A DNA stretch of 64,000 nucleotides from Spongiihabitans sp963422685 (GCA_963422685.1 OY730442.1:2108001-2172000), one strand, 5' to 3'; positions 44,135 through 54,425 are shown, counted from the first letter of the stretch. Program-made: numbers and translations. Notes: generated by a model from the letters alone, not told the origin.

Positions 44135-45861
44135 TGCTGCCTTGGCTTGACGGAAAGTTCCTGAATTTGTGGAGTTTGATTTTCATACCGCCGAGTAGCA
44201 CCGCCGCCGCCCCACTGCGCTCCCCGAGCGTACATGGCGTCGATTCGCCAGCCTCCGCCGTCGGACATCTCATTGTCTGTCTGCACGTACTCTTCTTCAG
44301 CTACCTCACAATCAACCACCCGTGGCTCTACAAAGCGCTGACCATGGAGGATTACTGGGTGGAGAACACCACCGCCGGCCTGTTTCTTCTCACAGGCCTC
44401 TTGCTGTTCGCCACGGCTTGGGCGGAGAAGGGTGTTTTCCACCGCTGCCTCTATATCCTTGGCGGCTTGGTGATGGTGTTCGTCGCGGGCGAGGAGATCA
44501 GTTGGGGGCAGCGCCTGATCGGATTTGCGACTCCGGATGCCCTGATGGACATCAATGCTCAGGAAGAGTTCAATCTTCACAATATCGACATCAATCTATT
44601 CTATCTCATACAGCTTTACGGATCGTTGGGTCTGTGCGTTGCAGCGTGCGCCGCCTATTTCGCCAGGAAGACCGCACTGTTCAGGATTCCCCTGCCGTCC
44701 ATTTGGATAGCGTTGGGCTCTCTCGTGCTGTTGTCATGGACGTGGGATCCGAGAATTGGCGAGGGCGAGGCCTATCCTGTCTTCAGGGACAGACACTTTC
44801 TGCTGCCGATCCTCTCCATCGCGCTGCTGATTATTTTCATCTGCTCCCTCTTTCGCAGACAAGGAAAGCTGGTCGTCGACACTGTTGTCACCGTGGCGAC
44901 CGTTCTGACCAGTTTGTATGTGAACGCCCATCAACCCATCATTCAAGAAGGAGTCAACGAAACACGGGAATATCTGCTGGGCCTTCTCTGCCTTTTCTAT
45001 TCCTGGGAACTGTTTTCGGTTCAGCCGCGACGAGGAGCAGGCTCGCGGACTGCATTCCCCGTTCTGAATCTTCGAGACGTCCGAACTTCCCATCTGGCAT
45101 GGCATGGCGCGGCTGCGCTGATCGTCGCCGCCGGCATCGCATTGGCGCTCTGGCAGCATTTCTTGATCAGGACAGACGCTGCCTTGATTGATGACGGACG
45201 CGAACCAATCATTCGTTCCCGATTTGATGTTTACTCGAGCGAGCGCCGCTTGGTATTCGTCAAGCAAGCGTGCCGATCCGAGGACATCGGCAGGCTGATC
45301 TTCCTGCAAATAGCCGGGACCGGGGAGCGTGGCGCCAACCTCTACTTCGCCGTCCCACGGGCCAGATTGACGGACGATGGCCGATGCATCGTTGGCCTCA
45401 ACCTTCCCTACGACATCACCCGAATCAGAACCGGCTGGCACACCCCTGAAAGAGGTATATGGAACAAGTGGTTCTTGTTCGATGTCGCCGATCTTAGCTC
45501 ATCCTATCAGCAAGCCACGGCTGGCGAACCGATCGTCAGCTCCCACTTCGACGTATACCGCCACGAAGACAGGCTGATATACCTCAAGGAACAGTGCACG
45601 GAGACAGACACCGAGCCGCCCTTCTTTTTGCACCTCATCCCGGTGGATAAGGCCGACCTTCCCGACCACCGGCGACAATACGATTTCGACAACATGGACT
45701 TCCACTTCGGTCCCTACGGATCTGTGGACGATGGGCGCTGCGTGGCGACGCGCCGTCTTCCCAGCTACGCCATCGCCGCCATCCGCACCGGCCAATTCAC
45801 CGCTGAGGGGCAGCTATGGAAGGGCGAGCACCGTTTTGGCGTGGCGGATGTAACGCCATGA
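44134..45861 (+). CDS. Polytopic membrane protein with two copies of the island repeat domain
   Basis: A 575-residue protein starting at ATG 44134 (TGATG overlap with the glycosyltransferase). Residues about 50-350 form roughly eight hydrophobic helices with polar stretches such as AGEEISWGQRLIGF and NAHQPIIQEGVNETREYLLG. Residues about 357-575 are two copies of the unrecognised domain that also ends the next protein, with RLIYLKEQC, FFLHLIPVDKADLP, DGRCVATRRLPSY and IRTGQ. The first copy is diverged. The transmembrane part resembles no family I can name. The stop overlaps the next start (ATGA). It could be a transferase or carrier in the same glycan pathway. Confidence 0.75.
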   Translation: MLPWLDGKFLNLWSLIFIPPSSTAAAPLRSPSVHGVDSPASAVGHLIVCLHVLFFSYLTINHPWLYKALTMEDYWVENTTAGLFLLTGLLLFATAWAEKGVFHRCLYILGGLVMVFVAGEEISWGQRLIGFATPDALMDINAQEEFNLHNIDINLFYLIQLYGSLGLCVAACAAYFARKTALFRIPLPSIWIALGSLVLLSWTWDPRIGEGEAYPVFRDRHFLLPILSIALLIIFICSLFRRQGKLVVDTVVTVATVLTSLYVNAHQPIIQEGVNETREYLLGLLCLFYSWELFSVQPRRGAGSRTAFPVLNLRDVRTSHLAWHGAAALIVAAGIALALWQHFLIRTDAALIDDGREPIIRSRFDVYSSERRLVFVKQACRSEDIGRLIFLQIAGTGERGANLYFAVPRARLTDDGRCIVGLNLPYDITRIRTGWHTPERGIWNKWFLFDVADLSSSYQQATAGEPIVSSHFDVYRHEDRLIYLKEQCTETDTEPPFFLHLIPVDKADLPDHRRQYDFDNMDFHFGPYGSVDDGRCVATRRLPSYAIAAIRTGQFTAEGQLWKGEHRFGVADVTP

Positions 45862-48800
45862 GACGCTTCGGGATTGACGGGTTCACCGCACTCTTGGCGG
45901 CAATCGGGGCGCTGGCCGGCGGGCTCGTCCTGTTGCGCACGAATAACTACGGGGCAGCGATAGCAGGAGATTCCCTTCTCTATCTCTCTGTGGCGGAAAA
46001 TCTGCTGGATGGACACGGCCTCGTCGAATGGCACACCAAGAAGATCTACCTGGATGGGGCGCCGCTGTTTCCGTTGGCGCTGGCTGGAGTCGGTCTGTTC
46101 GGCGTGGAGGTTCTCGAAGCCGCCCGGTACCTGAACGCCGCCGCCTTCGGGCTGACCGTCTTCGTGACCGCGATGTGGCTGCGCTGCCGCGCCGCACCAC
46201 ACTTTCTGGTCCTTTGGTCCGCCTGTGCCTGCGCTCTGTCCGTGTCTCTGTCCACCAGCGCCGCATCGGTCATGACGGAGCCCCTTTTTCTCCTGTTCAC
46301 CACGCTCTCGCTGTTCACCCTGGACGGTTTTCTGGACACACGCCGCCGCTCCTTCCTGCTCGCCGCGGCGGCGTGTGCGGCCCTAGCTTGGCTGACCCGC
46401 TACATCGGCGTCACCGTCGTGGCCAGCGCACTGCTTCTGTTGTTGTTGCAGGGCAGGACGGCGTTCCCCACCAGAATAAGGTACGCCGCCCTCTACGCCG
46501 TCATCGCCGGGATGCCCATCGGCCTGTGGATGCTGCGCAACGTTCTGCACGCGGGTACGCCGTTGGGCGTTGCGTACCCGACAGGCTTCTCCCTGCTGTC
46601 CAGTCTCCATGTTGCCAGTGATGAGTTTATCAGGTGGATGATTGGGGAGAACACGTCTCGTCTTTTAGGCGCTAGGCCCGCCGAAATTGTAGCTGGCGTC
46701 ATCGAAGGGGGCGAGATTGTCTTCATGTCGTTGAAGGTCGGTTTCCTGCTGGCGGTGGCATCCGGTGTCAGCTATGCGCTGATACGCCTGCGTCGAAGAG
46801 GTTACGCGCAAAGCTGGAGCATATGGGCCGTCCCCGTCGCCTTCGCATCCATCTATGGGGTTTTCCTTACGTTTCACCTGCCGCTTATCGATGTGAACCT
46901 CCCTCCAAGGTATCTCGCGCCGCTCTATGTGCCGTTGCTGGTGGCGGCAACATTGTTTCTGAACGAGGTCCTGCGTTGCGCTGCCCCTGTGCGTTCGTTG
47001 GCAATGCCATCCTTCCTGCGGAAATGGAGCGGCGGGGCCAAAACGATTGCAAACGGACCTGCACTCGCCCTGACGGCCTGTCTGTCGCTCTGGCTCTTCT
47101 CGCAGTCGTACGCAAACTATAGTGACATACGACATTGGGTGAACAACGGTTACGGCTACGCATCCAGGCAATGGCGAGATTCCAGCACCATCCGCTATTT
47201 GGACAATTACCTGCACGATGAATATGTCTGGAGCAACAACGCTACCTCAATTCAATTCCTGGTGGATGCGCCCGGCCGGAACAGAAACAAGCTGCCTTAC
47301 GCCAGGCCGACGCCGGACAACTTGCGCCGCTGGCTGGGCATCGACGGCTGGGTCCGCCAGTTTTATCCGTACATCATCTGGTTCCATGGCGTGAACGAAG
47401 CGCGTTACGACTACGACCTTGCGGAGCTCGCTGCGCTGCCCGGCGTGCAGGTGGAGGCGGTTCTGGAAGACGGCGTCGTGTTCAAAGCCGTGGGGCCGAG
47501 CATCGGCTTCCACGTGTCCTATGACAAAAACGAGAACAAGCTGATCTATGTCAGGGAAAATTGCCGCGCGGAGGACCTCGAAGCCCGTTTCTTTCTGCAT
47601 GTCTTCCCGATGGACAAGGCCGACCTGCCCGACAGCCGCCGCCGTGACGAGTTCGAACACCTCGATTTTCATCTTGGCAGAAGAGTTTTATACCTGGACG
47701 GAAGATGCGTTGCGGCGCGCAGCCTTCCCGACTATCCCATTGGCCGCATCCACACCGGCCAGTTCACCGACGAAGGGAAGATATGGAGGGTATGGCTCGA
47801 CCCTTCCGACGACGCCGAGCCCCGTCCGTCGTACCAGCAAATCATGGCTGACGGACCGATTATCCGCGCCGACTTCGACCTGTACCTGGACGACTACAGG
47901 CTGATTTACGTTAAGGAAGGATGCCGCGCCGAGGATTTCGAAGCCCGTTTCTTTCTGCACGTCTTCCCGATGGACAAGGCCGACCTGCCCGACAGCCGCC
48001 GCCGTGACGGGTTTGACAACCTAGATTTTCATCCCGGCAGAAGAGTTTTATACCTGGACGGAAGATGCATTGCGGTGCGTGATCTCCCCGACTACGCCAT
48101 CGCCCGGGTGGACACCGGCCAATACACCGACGAAGGGCGGATATGGAGCGTATGGTTCGACCCTTCCGACGACGCCGAGCCCCGTCTGTCGTATCAGCAA
48201 GTCATGGCTGACGGACCGATTATCCGCGCCGACTTCGACCTGTACCTGGACGACTACAGGCTGATTTACGTTAAGGAAGGATGCCGCGCCGAGGATTTCG
48301 AAGCCCGTTTCTTTCTGCACGTCTTCCCGATGGACAAGGCCGACCTGCCCGACAGCCGCCGCCGTGACGGGTTTGACAACCTAGATTTTCATCCCGGCAG
48401 AAGAGTTTTATACCTGGACGGAAGATGCATTGCGGTGCGTGATCTCCCCGACTACGCCATCGCCCGGGTGGACACCGGCCAATACACCGACGAAGGGCGG
48501 ATATGGAGCGTATGGTTCGACCCTTCCGACGACGCCGAGCCCCGTCTGTCGTATCAGCAAGTCATGGCTGACGGACCGATTATCCGCGCCGACTTCGACC
48601 TGTACCTGGACGACTACAGGCTGATTTACGTTAAGGAAGGATGCCGCGCCGAGGATTTCGAAGCCCGTTTCTTTCTGCACGTCTTCCCGATGGACAAGGC
48701 CGACCTGCCCGACAGCCGCCGCCGTGACGGGTTTGACAACCTAGATTTTCATCCCGGCAGAAGAGTTTTATACCTGGACGGAAGATGCATTGCGGTGCGT

Positions 48801-49253
48801 GATCTCCCCGACTACGCCATCGCCCGGGTGGACACCGGCCAATACACCGACGAAGGGCGGATATGGAGCGTATGGTTCGACCCTTCCGACGACGCCGAGC
48901 GCCGTCCGTCGTATCAGCAAGTCATGGCTGACGGACCGATTATCCGCGCCGACTTCGACCTGTACCTGGACGACTACAGGCTGATTTACGTTAAGGAAGG
49001 ATGCCGCGCCGAGGATTTCGAAGCCCGTTTCTTTCTGCACGTCTTCCCGATGGACAAGGCCGACCTGCCCGACAGCCGCCGCCGTGACGGGTTTGACAAC
49101 CTAGATTTTCATCCCGGCAGAAGAGTCTTATACCTGGACGGACGATGCGTTGCGGAGCGTGATCTTCCCGACTATCCCATTGGCCGCATCCGCACCGGCC
49201 AGTTCATACAGGGTCAAGGCAGACTGTGGACGAGTGAATTCAGTCCCGATTGA
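45858..49253 (+). CDS. GT-C (GT39-like) glycosyltransferase with five C-terminal repeat domains
   Basis: A protein of 1131 residues from ATG 45858. The first 460 residues are a polytopic GT-C fold: an early luminal acidic residue in AIAGDSLLYLSVAENLLDGHG, the long loop and about ten helices, as in PMT/ArnT-type enzymes that use lipid-linked sugars. A soluble region (about 430-545) follows, then five copies of an approximately 120-residue domain (from about residue 547). Copies two to five are almost identical in DNA. Domain signatures are RLIYVKEGC, FFLHVFPMDKADLP, FDNLDFHPG and LPDYAIARVDTGQ. The repeats are probably periplasmic. Function of the repeat is unknown. Confidence 0.82.
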   Translation: MRRFGIDGFTALLAAIGALAGGLVLLRTNNYGAAIAGDSLLYLSVAENLLDGHGLVEWHTKKIYLDGAPLFPLALAGVGLFGVEVLEAARYLNAAAFGLTVFVTAMWLRCRAAPHFLVLWSACACALSVSLSTSAASVMTEPLFLLFTTLSLFTLDGFLDTRRRSFLLAAAACAALAWLTRYIGVTVVASALLLLLLQGRTAFPTRIRYAALYAVIAGMPIGLWMLRNVLHAGTPLGVAYPTGFSLLSSLHVASDEFIRWMIGENTSRLLGARPAEIVAGVIEGGEIVFMSLKVGFLLAVASGVSYALIRLRRRGYAQSWSIWAVPVAFASIYGVFLTFHLPLIDVNLPPRYLAPLYVPLLVAATLFLNEVLRCAAPVRSLAMPSFLRKWSGGAKTIANGPALALTACLSLWLFSQSYANYSDIRHWVNNGYGYASRQWRDSSTIRYLDNYLHDEYVWSNNATSIQFLVDAPGRNRNKLPYARPTPDNLRRWLGIDGWVRQFYPYIIWFHGVNEARYDYDLAELAALPGVQVEAVLEDGVVFKAVGPSIGFHVSYDKNENKLIYVRENCRAEDLEARFFLHVFPMDKADLPDSRRRDEFEHLDFHLGRRVLYLDGRCVAARSLPDYPIGRIHTGQFTDEGKIWRVWLDPSDDAEPRPSYQQIMADGPIIRADFDLYLDDYRLIYVKEGCRAEDFEARFFLHVFPMDKADLPDSRRRDGFDNLDFHPGRRVLYLDGRCIAVRDLPDYAIARVDTGQYTDEGRIWSVWFDPSDDAEPRLSYQQVMADGPIIRADFDLYLDDYRLIYVKEGCRAEDFEARFFLHVFPMDKADLPDSRRRDGFDNLDFHPGRRVLYLDGRCIAVRDLPDYAIARVDTGQYTDEGRIWSVWFDPSDDAEPRLSYQQVMADGPIIRADFDLYLDDYRLIYVKEGCRAEDFEARFFLHVFPMDKADLPDSRRRDGFDNLDFHPGRRVLYLDGRCIAVRDLPDYAIARVDTGQYTDEGRIWSVWFDPSDDAERRPSYQQVMADGPIIRADFDLYLDDYRLIYVKEGCRAEDFEARFFLHVFPMDKADLPDSRRRDGFDNLDFHPGRRVLYLDGRCVAERDLPDYPIGRIRTGQFIQGQGRLWTSEFSPD
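47842..49140 (+). repeat. Near-identical 360-bp tandem repeat, about 3.6 copies
   Basis: Sequence repeats in frame every 360 bp from 47842. Copies 47842-48201 and 48202-48561 read as identical, the third (48562-48921) differs at 48901 and 48907, and a partial fourth runs to about 49140 before it diverges. An older, divergent copy precedes at about 47482-47841. The length is a multiple of three, so gain or loss of a unit keeps the frame. Assembly across such repeats can miscount copies. Confidence 0.95.
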
Positions 49254-49300
49254 TGGACAGTCTCATCGTGACCAAACCCCAAGCCGCAGCGTGAAATGCC

Positions 49301-49675
49301 ATGAAGCCCGCTGATTATTTCTGTCTGCTTCTGGCGCCCGTACTGCTGTCCGCCGGGCAGGTATTATTCAAGAAAACAGCGGACGCGGCGATCACGCATT
49401 CGCTGTCCCGATTTCTCGGCTCGCTGCTCGCCAGCCCGCACTTCTGGGCCGCCCTTTTCATTTACGGCGCGGCGACGCTTTTGTGGGTGTTCACGCTGTC
49501 CCGCGTGCCGCTCGGCCGGGCCATACCCTTCGTCGCCCTGACCTTCGTCATCGTGCCATTGATTGGCGCGGCGTTCTTCGGCGAGCGGCTGAACCTTCTG
49601 TACTGGCTGGGCGTCTGCGTCATCGTCATCGGCGTTTGCATGACGGTCGCGGCTCAGGCCGCGGCCGCAAGATAG
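49301..49675 (+). CDS. EamA/SMR-type small membrane transporter (ArnE-like flippase candidate)
   Basis: A 124-residue, four-helix membrane protein: PADYFCLLLAPVLLSAGQVLFKK at the N-terminus, then FWAALFIYGAATLLWVFTLS, VPLGRAIPFVALTFVIVPL and ERLNLLYWLGVCVIVIGV (read as separate helices). The pattern is that of small EamA/DMT proteins including ArnE/ArnF, proposed flippases of undecaprenyl-phosphate-sugar. Placed after a GT2 synthase and a GT-C transferase it fits the missing flipping step. A truncated paralogue with the same first 27 or so residues occurs at 52268. Confidence 0.82.
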   Translation: MKPADYFCLLLAPVLLSAGQVLFKKTADAAITHSLSRFLGSLLASPHFWAALFIYGAATLLWVFTLSRVPLGRAIPFVALTFVIVPLIGAAFFGERLNLLYWLGVCVIVIGVCMTVAAQAAAAR

Positions 49676-49705
49676 CGAGCTTTGCGCGCGGACGGATTCG
49701 AAATC

Positions 49706-49873
49706 ATGCAATGGTGCGGGCTTGCTTGGTGCCTGACGCTTCTGGCGCTGGCGGTTACTTTCGGCGCGCTCTGTGCTTTCTTCCATTGGCGAACGATTTT
49801 GATGGTGACGGTGAGAAGGGATAAAGCCGTCTACGAGCTTGCGGGGCGGCCATTGGGTATAATATGGCTTTGA
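49706..49873 (+). CDS. Small single-helix membrane ORF
   Basis: A 55-residue frame from ATG 49706, with one hydrophobic helix (LAWCLTLLALAVTFGALCAFF) and a short basic tail. It fits between the flippase-like gene and the dimethylformamidase-like gene with no overlap. No family is recognised and the ribosome site is poor, so it may or may not be expressed. Confidence 0.35.
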   Translation: MQWCGLAWCLTLLALAVTFGALCAFFHWRTILMVTVRRDKAVYELAGRPLGIIWL

Positions 49874-49874
49874 T

Positions 49875-50616
<742 letters not shown>

Positions 50617-50620
<4 letters not shown>

Positions 50621-51477
50621 TCGTGGCCTCGCACCTGACTGCGGCCGCCTACAACACCGGCTTCGGAGCAAGCCTCTACAAAGGTTTTGATGGGAGAGCG
50701 TACCACCCCCACCTGCAAGCCTCCGCCGTCAGCATGCAGCGGCCACTAGGCGGATATTATTGGTATCTCGAACCGGTCATGAGGTTTCTCCAGCGTTCGG
50801 ATGTGCCGATCCGCTATGCGACGACCCTGTCGGTTCACAAGGACCCGACGTTGCTCGAGGGGTGCCGGGTCATCGTTCTTGCCTATCATCCCGAGTACAT
50901 ATCGGCCCGGCTGCGGAATGCCCTGACGGAGGCCATTGAGCGGGGTGTGCATCTGCTGTCCTTCTCCGCCAATGCCGTCTACTGGAAGGTGGAGTTGCAT
51001 AAAGACGCCTTCGGGCACGACATCATGCTGGTTGACAAGAAAACAAGCGATCTCTGGAGAAGCCAGGGCGATGCATTCAGCGAACAAAACATCTTCGGAG
51101 CCCAGCATCCGAAGGGCGCCTGGGGAGGCGACAATACGCCATTTGTCGTGGAGCCCCGTACGCACGCCGATGCGGCGCCGGATCCGGGCCTAATGTCCCA
51201 CTGGATATTCGAGGGCACGGGATTGCGTTTCGGAGATAGAATCGGCGACCTGATGGGCGGGGAGGTTGACACGTTTCACCCGTCCTACCCGACTCCTGAC
51301 GTGCAGGGGCAGATCGTGTTCCTCTCCCCTTACTACAATAAAGAAGGAAAAGAGTTCATGGCGCACACGTCGTACTTCATGCGCCCGAACGGCCAGATGA
51401 CCTTTCATTCCGCATCGCTGCGGTTTCAGCGCGCCCTCGTGTCCGAAAGGAGCTGGAAAGGAAAATCCAGCGGATGA
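50617..51477 (+). CDS. N,N-dimethylformamidase large-subunit-like C-terminal domain protein
   Basis: A 286-residue frame overlapping the previous one by four bases (ATGA). It contains TAAAYNTGFGASLYKGFDG, LEPVMRFLQRSDVPIRYAT, VIVLAYHPEYISARLRNAL, HLLSFSANAVYWKVEL and PDPGLMSHWIFEGTGLRFG in separate blocks. This is the flavodoxin-like/ThuA-like arrangement of the DMFA2_C domain. In complete homologues this domain continues directly from the upstream region, so 49875-51477 was probably one gene now split by a frameshift at the 50617-50620 overlap and by the C-run. The true substrate is not known; similarity to dimethylformamidase does not prove amide hydrolysis. Confidence 0.65.
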
Positions 51478-52271
51478 TCGAAAATATCCTGCAGCGGATG
51501 CTGAATCCGGACGATAGCAACGCCGTCCGCTATGTCCGGTCTCGTCTGCACGATGGCCCTATCTGGACCAATCGCGGCAATATGCTCCGTTTCCTGACGG
51601 ATAGGGGAAAAAAGGTCGAATCACTGCCGACCTCTCTGCCGCATCCGGACAACGTGCGCCACTGGATCGGCTGTGGCGCCACAAGATTTAATGCGTATTT
51701 CGTCTGGTTCTACGACGCAGAAAACTCCCGTTACGAATACGGACCCAAGGAGCTTGCCGCATCGTTGCCCGGCATGCAGGTCGAGGCGACTCTGGGGGAT
51801 GCAATCATATTCAGGAGCGGCAGGGATTCCGGCAACAATACGGAACATTCGGATGAGAAGAAAATTCTGGAGACGATCCGCAAGGACGCCCGGCTGATCA
51901 CCCGCTCCGACTTCGATCTGTATCAGGACAAGAACGAAAACAGGCTGATCTACGTCCGGGAGCAATGCGCCAACGTTGACACTGAGCCGCGCTTCTTCCT
52001 GCACGTCTTCCCGACCGACAGGGCCGACCTTCCTGTATATCGCCAGCGCTTTGCTTTCGACAACCTCGATTTCTGCTTTAATGATTACGGGTTTCATGAC
52101 GGTGCGCGCTGCGTGGCGGTGCGCCACCTTCCCGACTATCCCATTGCCCGCATCCGAACCGGCCAGCACGTCCACGGCCAGGACCGTCTGTGGGAGAGCG
52201 AGGTCAGTCTCGACCAGAAAAGCAGCCGCACGATGACCCATTCACAAAACTCACAGGGTGAAGCACCGTGA
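51474..52271 (+). CDS. C-terminal paralogue fragment of the GT-C transferase with one repeat domain
   Basis: A 265-residue protein with no transmembrane part. Residues 15-125 align with residues 430-545 of the 1131-residue transferase: AVRYVRSRLHDGPIWTNR versus IRYLDNYLHDEYVWSNN, DNVRHWIGCGATRFNAYFVWFYD versus DNLRRWLGIDGWVRQFYPYIIWFHG, and both have PGMQVEA/PGVQVEA. Residues 140-245 form one repeat domain (RLIYVREQC, FFLHVFPTDRADLP). It lacks the catalytic membrane part. It overlaps the upstream stop by four bases and the following start by four. It may be a stand-alone repeat protein or debris. Confidence 0.6.
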   Translation: MIENILQRMLNPDDSNAVRYVRSRLHDGPIWTNRGNMLRFLTDRGKKVESLPTSLPHPDNVRHWIGCGATRFNAYFVWFYDAENSRYEYGPKELAASLPGMQVEATLGDAIIFRSGRDSGNNTEHSDEKKILETIRKDARLITRSDFDLYQDKNENRLIYVREQCANVDTEPRFFLHVFPTDRADLPVYRQRFAFDNLDFCFNDYGFHDGARCVAVRHLPDYPIARIRTGQHVHGQDRLWESEVSLDQKSSRTMTHSQNSQGEAP

Positions 52272-52381
52272 AGCCCGCCGATTGCTTCTATCTGGTTCTG
52301 GCGCCGGTGCTGCTGTCCGTCGGACAGGTGTTGTTCAAGAAAACGGTCGACACCCTGGGCGGCTGTGAATTAAGAAGCTGA
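52268..52381 (+). pseudogene. Truncated EamA/ArnE-like gene at the island end
   Basis: GTG 52268 starts KPADCFYLVLAPVLLSVGQ and continues VLFKKTVDTLGG, closely matching the first 30 residues of the 124-residue transporter at 49301. It then reaches a TGA at 52381 after unrelated codons. The order GT-C end then EamA repeats that of the intact pair at 45858-49675. The truncation marks the right junction of the island, with an AT-rich intergenic stretch following. Confidence 0.85.
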
Positions 52382-52610
52382 AAAAATATCAGCATTGCTA
52401 CAATCCCTATCTTCCCAATGATGGTATAGCCACCCCGAAGCACTATTATCCGTAACTCATGCAGGCGACCTGATTTCTCTCATTGGTTCTGAATCGGTAC
52501 ATATAGAGTACATTTCGAATTAACTGTATGATACGGTTACCAAATTTTAAATTAAGAAAATATTTGTCAACAATCAAGCTGTCCAAGATCAAATTACCCT
52601 AAGAAGGCTT

Positions 52611-53747
52611 ATGAGAACGTATAAGACGTCCGAACCGTGGCGGGTTGGTGTTTTGTTTTCAGTCACGGGAAATACCGCGTTGGTCGAAAAAACTCAACTG
52701 GCCGGGACGTTGCTTGCGATAGAGGAAATAAATTCCGCTGGAGGCATTCACAACCGTCCTTTGGAGCCGGTTATTTACAATCCGAAGTCAGAAGCGAGTG
52801 CATTTGGGCGCTACGCCAAGCAGCTTATGATTAAAGACGGCGTCAATACTATATTTGGCTGTTATACGTCCAGTAGCCGCAAATCTGTTTTACCCGTTGT
52901 AGAAAGGCTCAATGGTTTATTGTGGTATCCCACACCTTATGAAGGATTCGAGTTTTCTCCGAACATAGTGTACACCGGGGCTGCACCGAACCAGAATGAG
53001 ACGATTTTGTGCCGGTATCTTATGGAGAAGTATGGAAACCGGTTCTATTTTATCGGGTCTGATTATATATATCCCCGCGAGTCAAATCGCCTCATGAAGG
53101 AATTCCTTGTCCATAACGGCGGCACTGTAGTTGGAGAGTCCTATCTGAGTCTACGCGCCAGTCGTGACGATTTTAATCCGGTCATTAGTGAGATACGCAA
53201 ACTCCAGCCGGATATCATTTTTTCGACGGTGGTTGGGGAGTCAACGGTTTATTTATATCAGGCCTATGCTGAAACCGAGTTAAACCCCAAAACAATGCCA
53301 ATTGCCAGTTTGACCACAGCAGAAGCGGAGATTCGGGAGATGGGATATGATGTTGGTGAACACCATTTAACTGCTGCGAGCTATTTTCAAGGGGTAAAAA
53401 GCAAAAGTAATTCTACATTTGTAAGAAAATACAAAAAGCTGTACGGCGAAGACGAACCAACCAACATGTGCGCAGAAGCATCCTATTTTCAGGTGCACCT
53501 GTTTGCTAAAGCGTTGGATGAGGCCGGCACAATGGATACGGATGTACTACGAAAAATGGTCATGGAAACCGAATATGCTGCACCTCAGGGAAAGGTCTCG
53601 ATGGATTCCCGGAATGGTCACACAGCGCTGTGGTCAAGAATAGGATGCGCAAATCGTGACGGCCAATTTGATATTATTTATGAATCGGCCAAACAGGTGG
53701 TTGCGGACCCGTATTTGATTGGTTATGGGCGGGTCGCCTCTGATTAA
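52611..53747 (+). CDS. amiC: Amide-sensing negative regulator AmiC
   Basis: A 378-residue cytoplasmic, periplasmic-binding-protein-fold sensor without a signal peptide. Segments such as CYTSSSRKSVLPVVERLNGLLWYPTPYEGFEFSPNIVY, FIGSDYIYPRESNRLM and ADVVFSTVVG-like PDIIFSTVVGES are those of AmiC from the Pseudomonas aliphatic amidase operon, where AmiC sequesters AmiR until an amide binds. It is a paralogue of the transporter binding protein encoded 2 kb downstream but lacks its export signal. amiR follows after 47 bp. AAGAAGG lies before the ATG. Confidence 0.88.
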   Translation: MRTYKTSEPWRVGVLFSVTGNTALVEKTQLAGTLLAIEEINSAGGIHNRPLEPVIYNPKSEASAFGRYAKQLMIKDGVNTIFGCYTSSSRKSVLPVVERLNGLLWYPTPYEGFEFSPNIVYTGAAPNQNETILCRYLMEKYGNRFYFIGSDYIYPRESNRLMKEFLVHNGGTVVGESYLSLRASRDDFNPVISEIRKLQPDIIFSTVVGESTVYLYQAYAETELNPKTMPIASLTTAEAEIREMGYDVGEHHLTAASYFQGVKSKSNSTFVRKYKKLYGEDEPTNMCAEASYFQVHLFAKALDEAGTMDTDVLRKMVMETEYAAPQGKVSMDSRNGHTALWSRIGCANRDGQFDIIYESAKQVVADPYLIGYGRVASD

Positions 53748-53794
53748 GCAAATAGTTAAAGTTTGAAATTCTGAAGTCAAGTGTTGCCGGCACA

Positions 53795-54382
53795 GTGGGG
53801 AATGATAGAAATTTTTTGAAGGAGTTCAGAAAACTTGAATTTCTGCTGGTTTTACCACCTGACGAGGACGGCAACAATATTACCCGGGAGTTACGGCGGC
53901 TTGGCGGTATAGTTAAGCGTGTATGGCCCGTACCCGTACCATTACCCATTCAAGGGGAAATACTCATTTGCGAGCTGGTGCCTGATATCGCTGAATGTAC
54001 GCCATGGCTACCCGGGGATTCACCTCTCACATTAATATTACATGTGCCCAGAAATGAACCGGTCAATTTCAGGGAAATCCAAAATTGTGCGCCCCATGGA
54101 TTATTGCACTCCCCGGTTACCCAAATATCGATTGCTACCACTATACTGCTTGCGCGGGATCAATTTCGCTATGAACAACGGTTAAGATCCCGCATAAGCA
54201 AACTGGATGATAATTTACGGTCAATGCGCTCGGTAGAAAAAGCCAAAGCGATCCTGATGGAAGCGAAAAATATTGACGAAGAAGAAGCATACCGAGTGCT
54301 CAGGCGTACTGCAATGAAGCGCCGAATTACCCTGGGAAAAATCGCAACTGCAATAGTTGACTCCTATGAGTTATTAAGGTAA
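53795..54382 (+). CDS. amiR: ANTAR-domain transcription antiterminator AmiR
   Basis: A 195-residue protein. The N-terminal part is a receiver-like domain without a clear phospho-acceptor. Residues about 128-190 form the ANTAR RNA-binding domain: RISKLDDNLRSMRSVEKAKAILMEAKNIDEEEAYRVLRRTAMKRRITLG (in blocks), with the characteristic helix-turn region AKAILM and AYRVLRRTAM. AmiR binds nascent leader RNA and prevents termination. Start is GTG 53795 with a weak ribosome site, suggesting coupling to amiC. The target leader follows directly downstream. Confidence 0.92.
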   Translation: MGNDRNFLKEFRKLEFLLVLPPDEDGNNITRELRRLGGIVKRVWPVPVPLPIQGEILICELVPDIAECTPWLPGDSPLTLILHVPRNEPVNFREIQNCAPHGLLHSPVTQISIATTILLARDQFRYEQRLRSRISKLDDNLRSMRSVEKAKAILMEAKNIDEEEAYRVLRRTAMKRRITLGKIATAIVDSYELLR

Positions 54383-54425
54383 TAATAGCGCCATTGCGGT
54401 CGTAAAGTCGTTACACTGCCGCAAA

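Noticed and set aside
44902..45441. Minus-strand frames over the repeat-bearing membrane protein
   Set aside because: No family resemblance, and they lie antisense to a well-supported gene with overlapping start and stop codons on both sides.
48048..49040. Three identical 90-residue minus-strand frames (48048-48320, 48408-48680, 48768-49040)
   Set aside because: They are antisense images of the 360-bp repeat in the GT-C gene and have no ribosome sites or family resemblance.
47842..49140. Tandem array considered as CRISPR or satellite DNA
   Set aside because: The 360-bp unit is protein-coding, in frame and without spacer structure.
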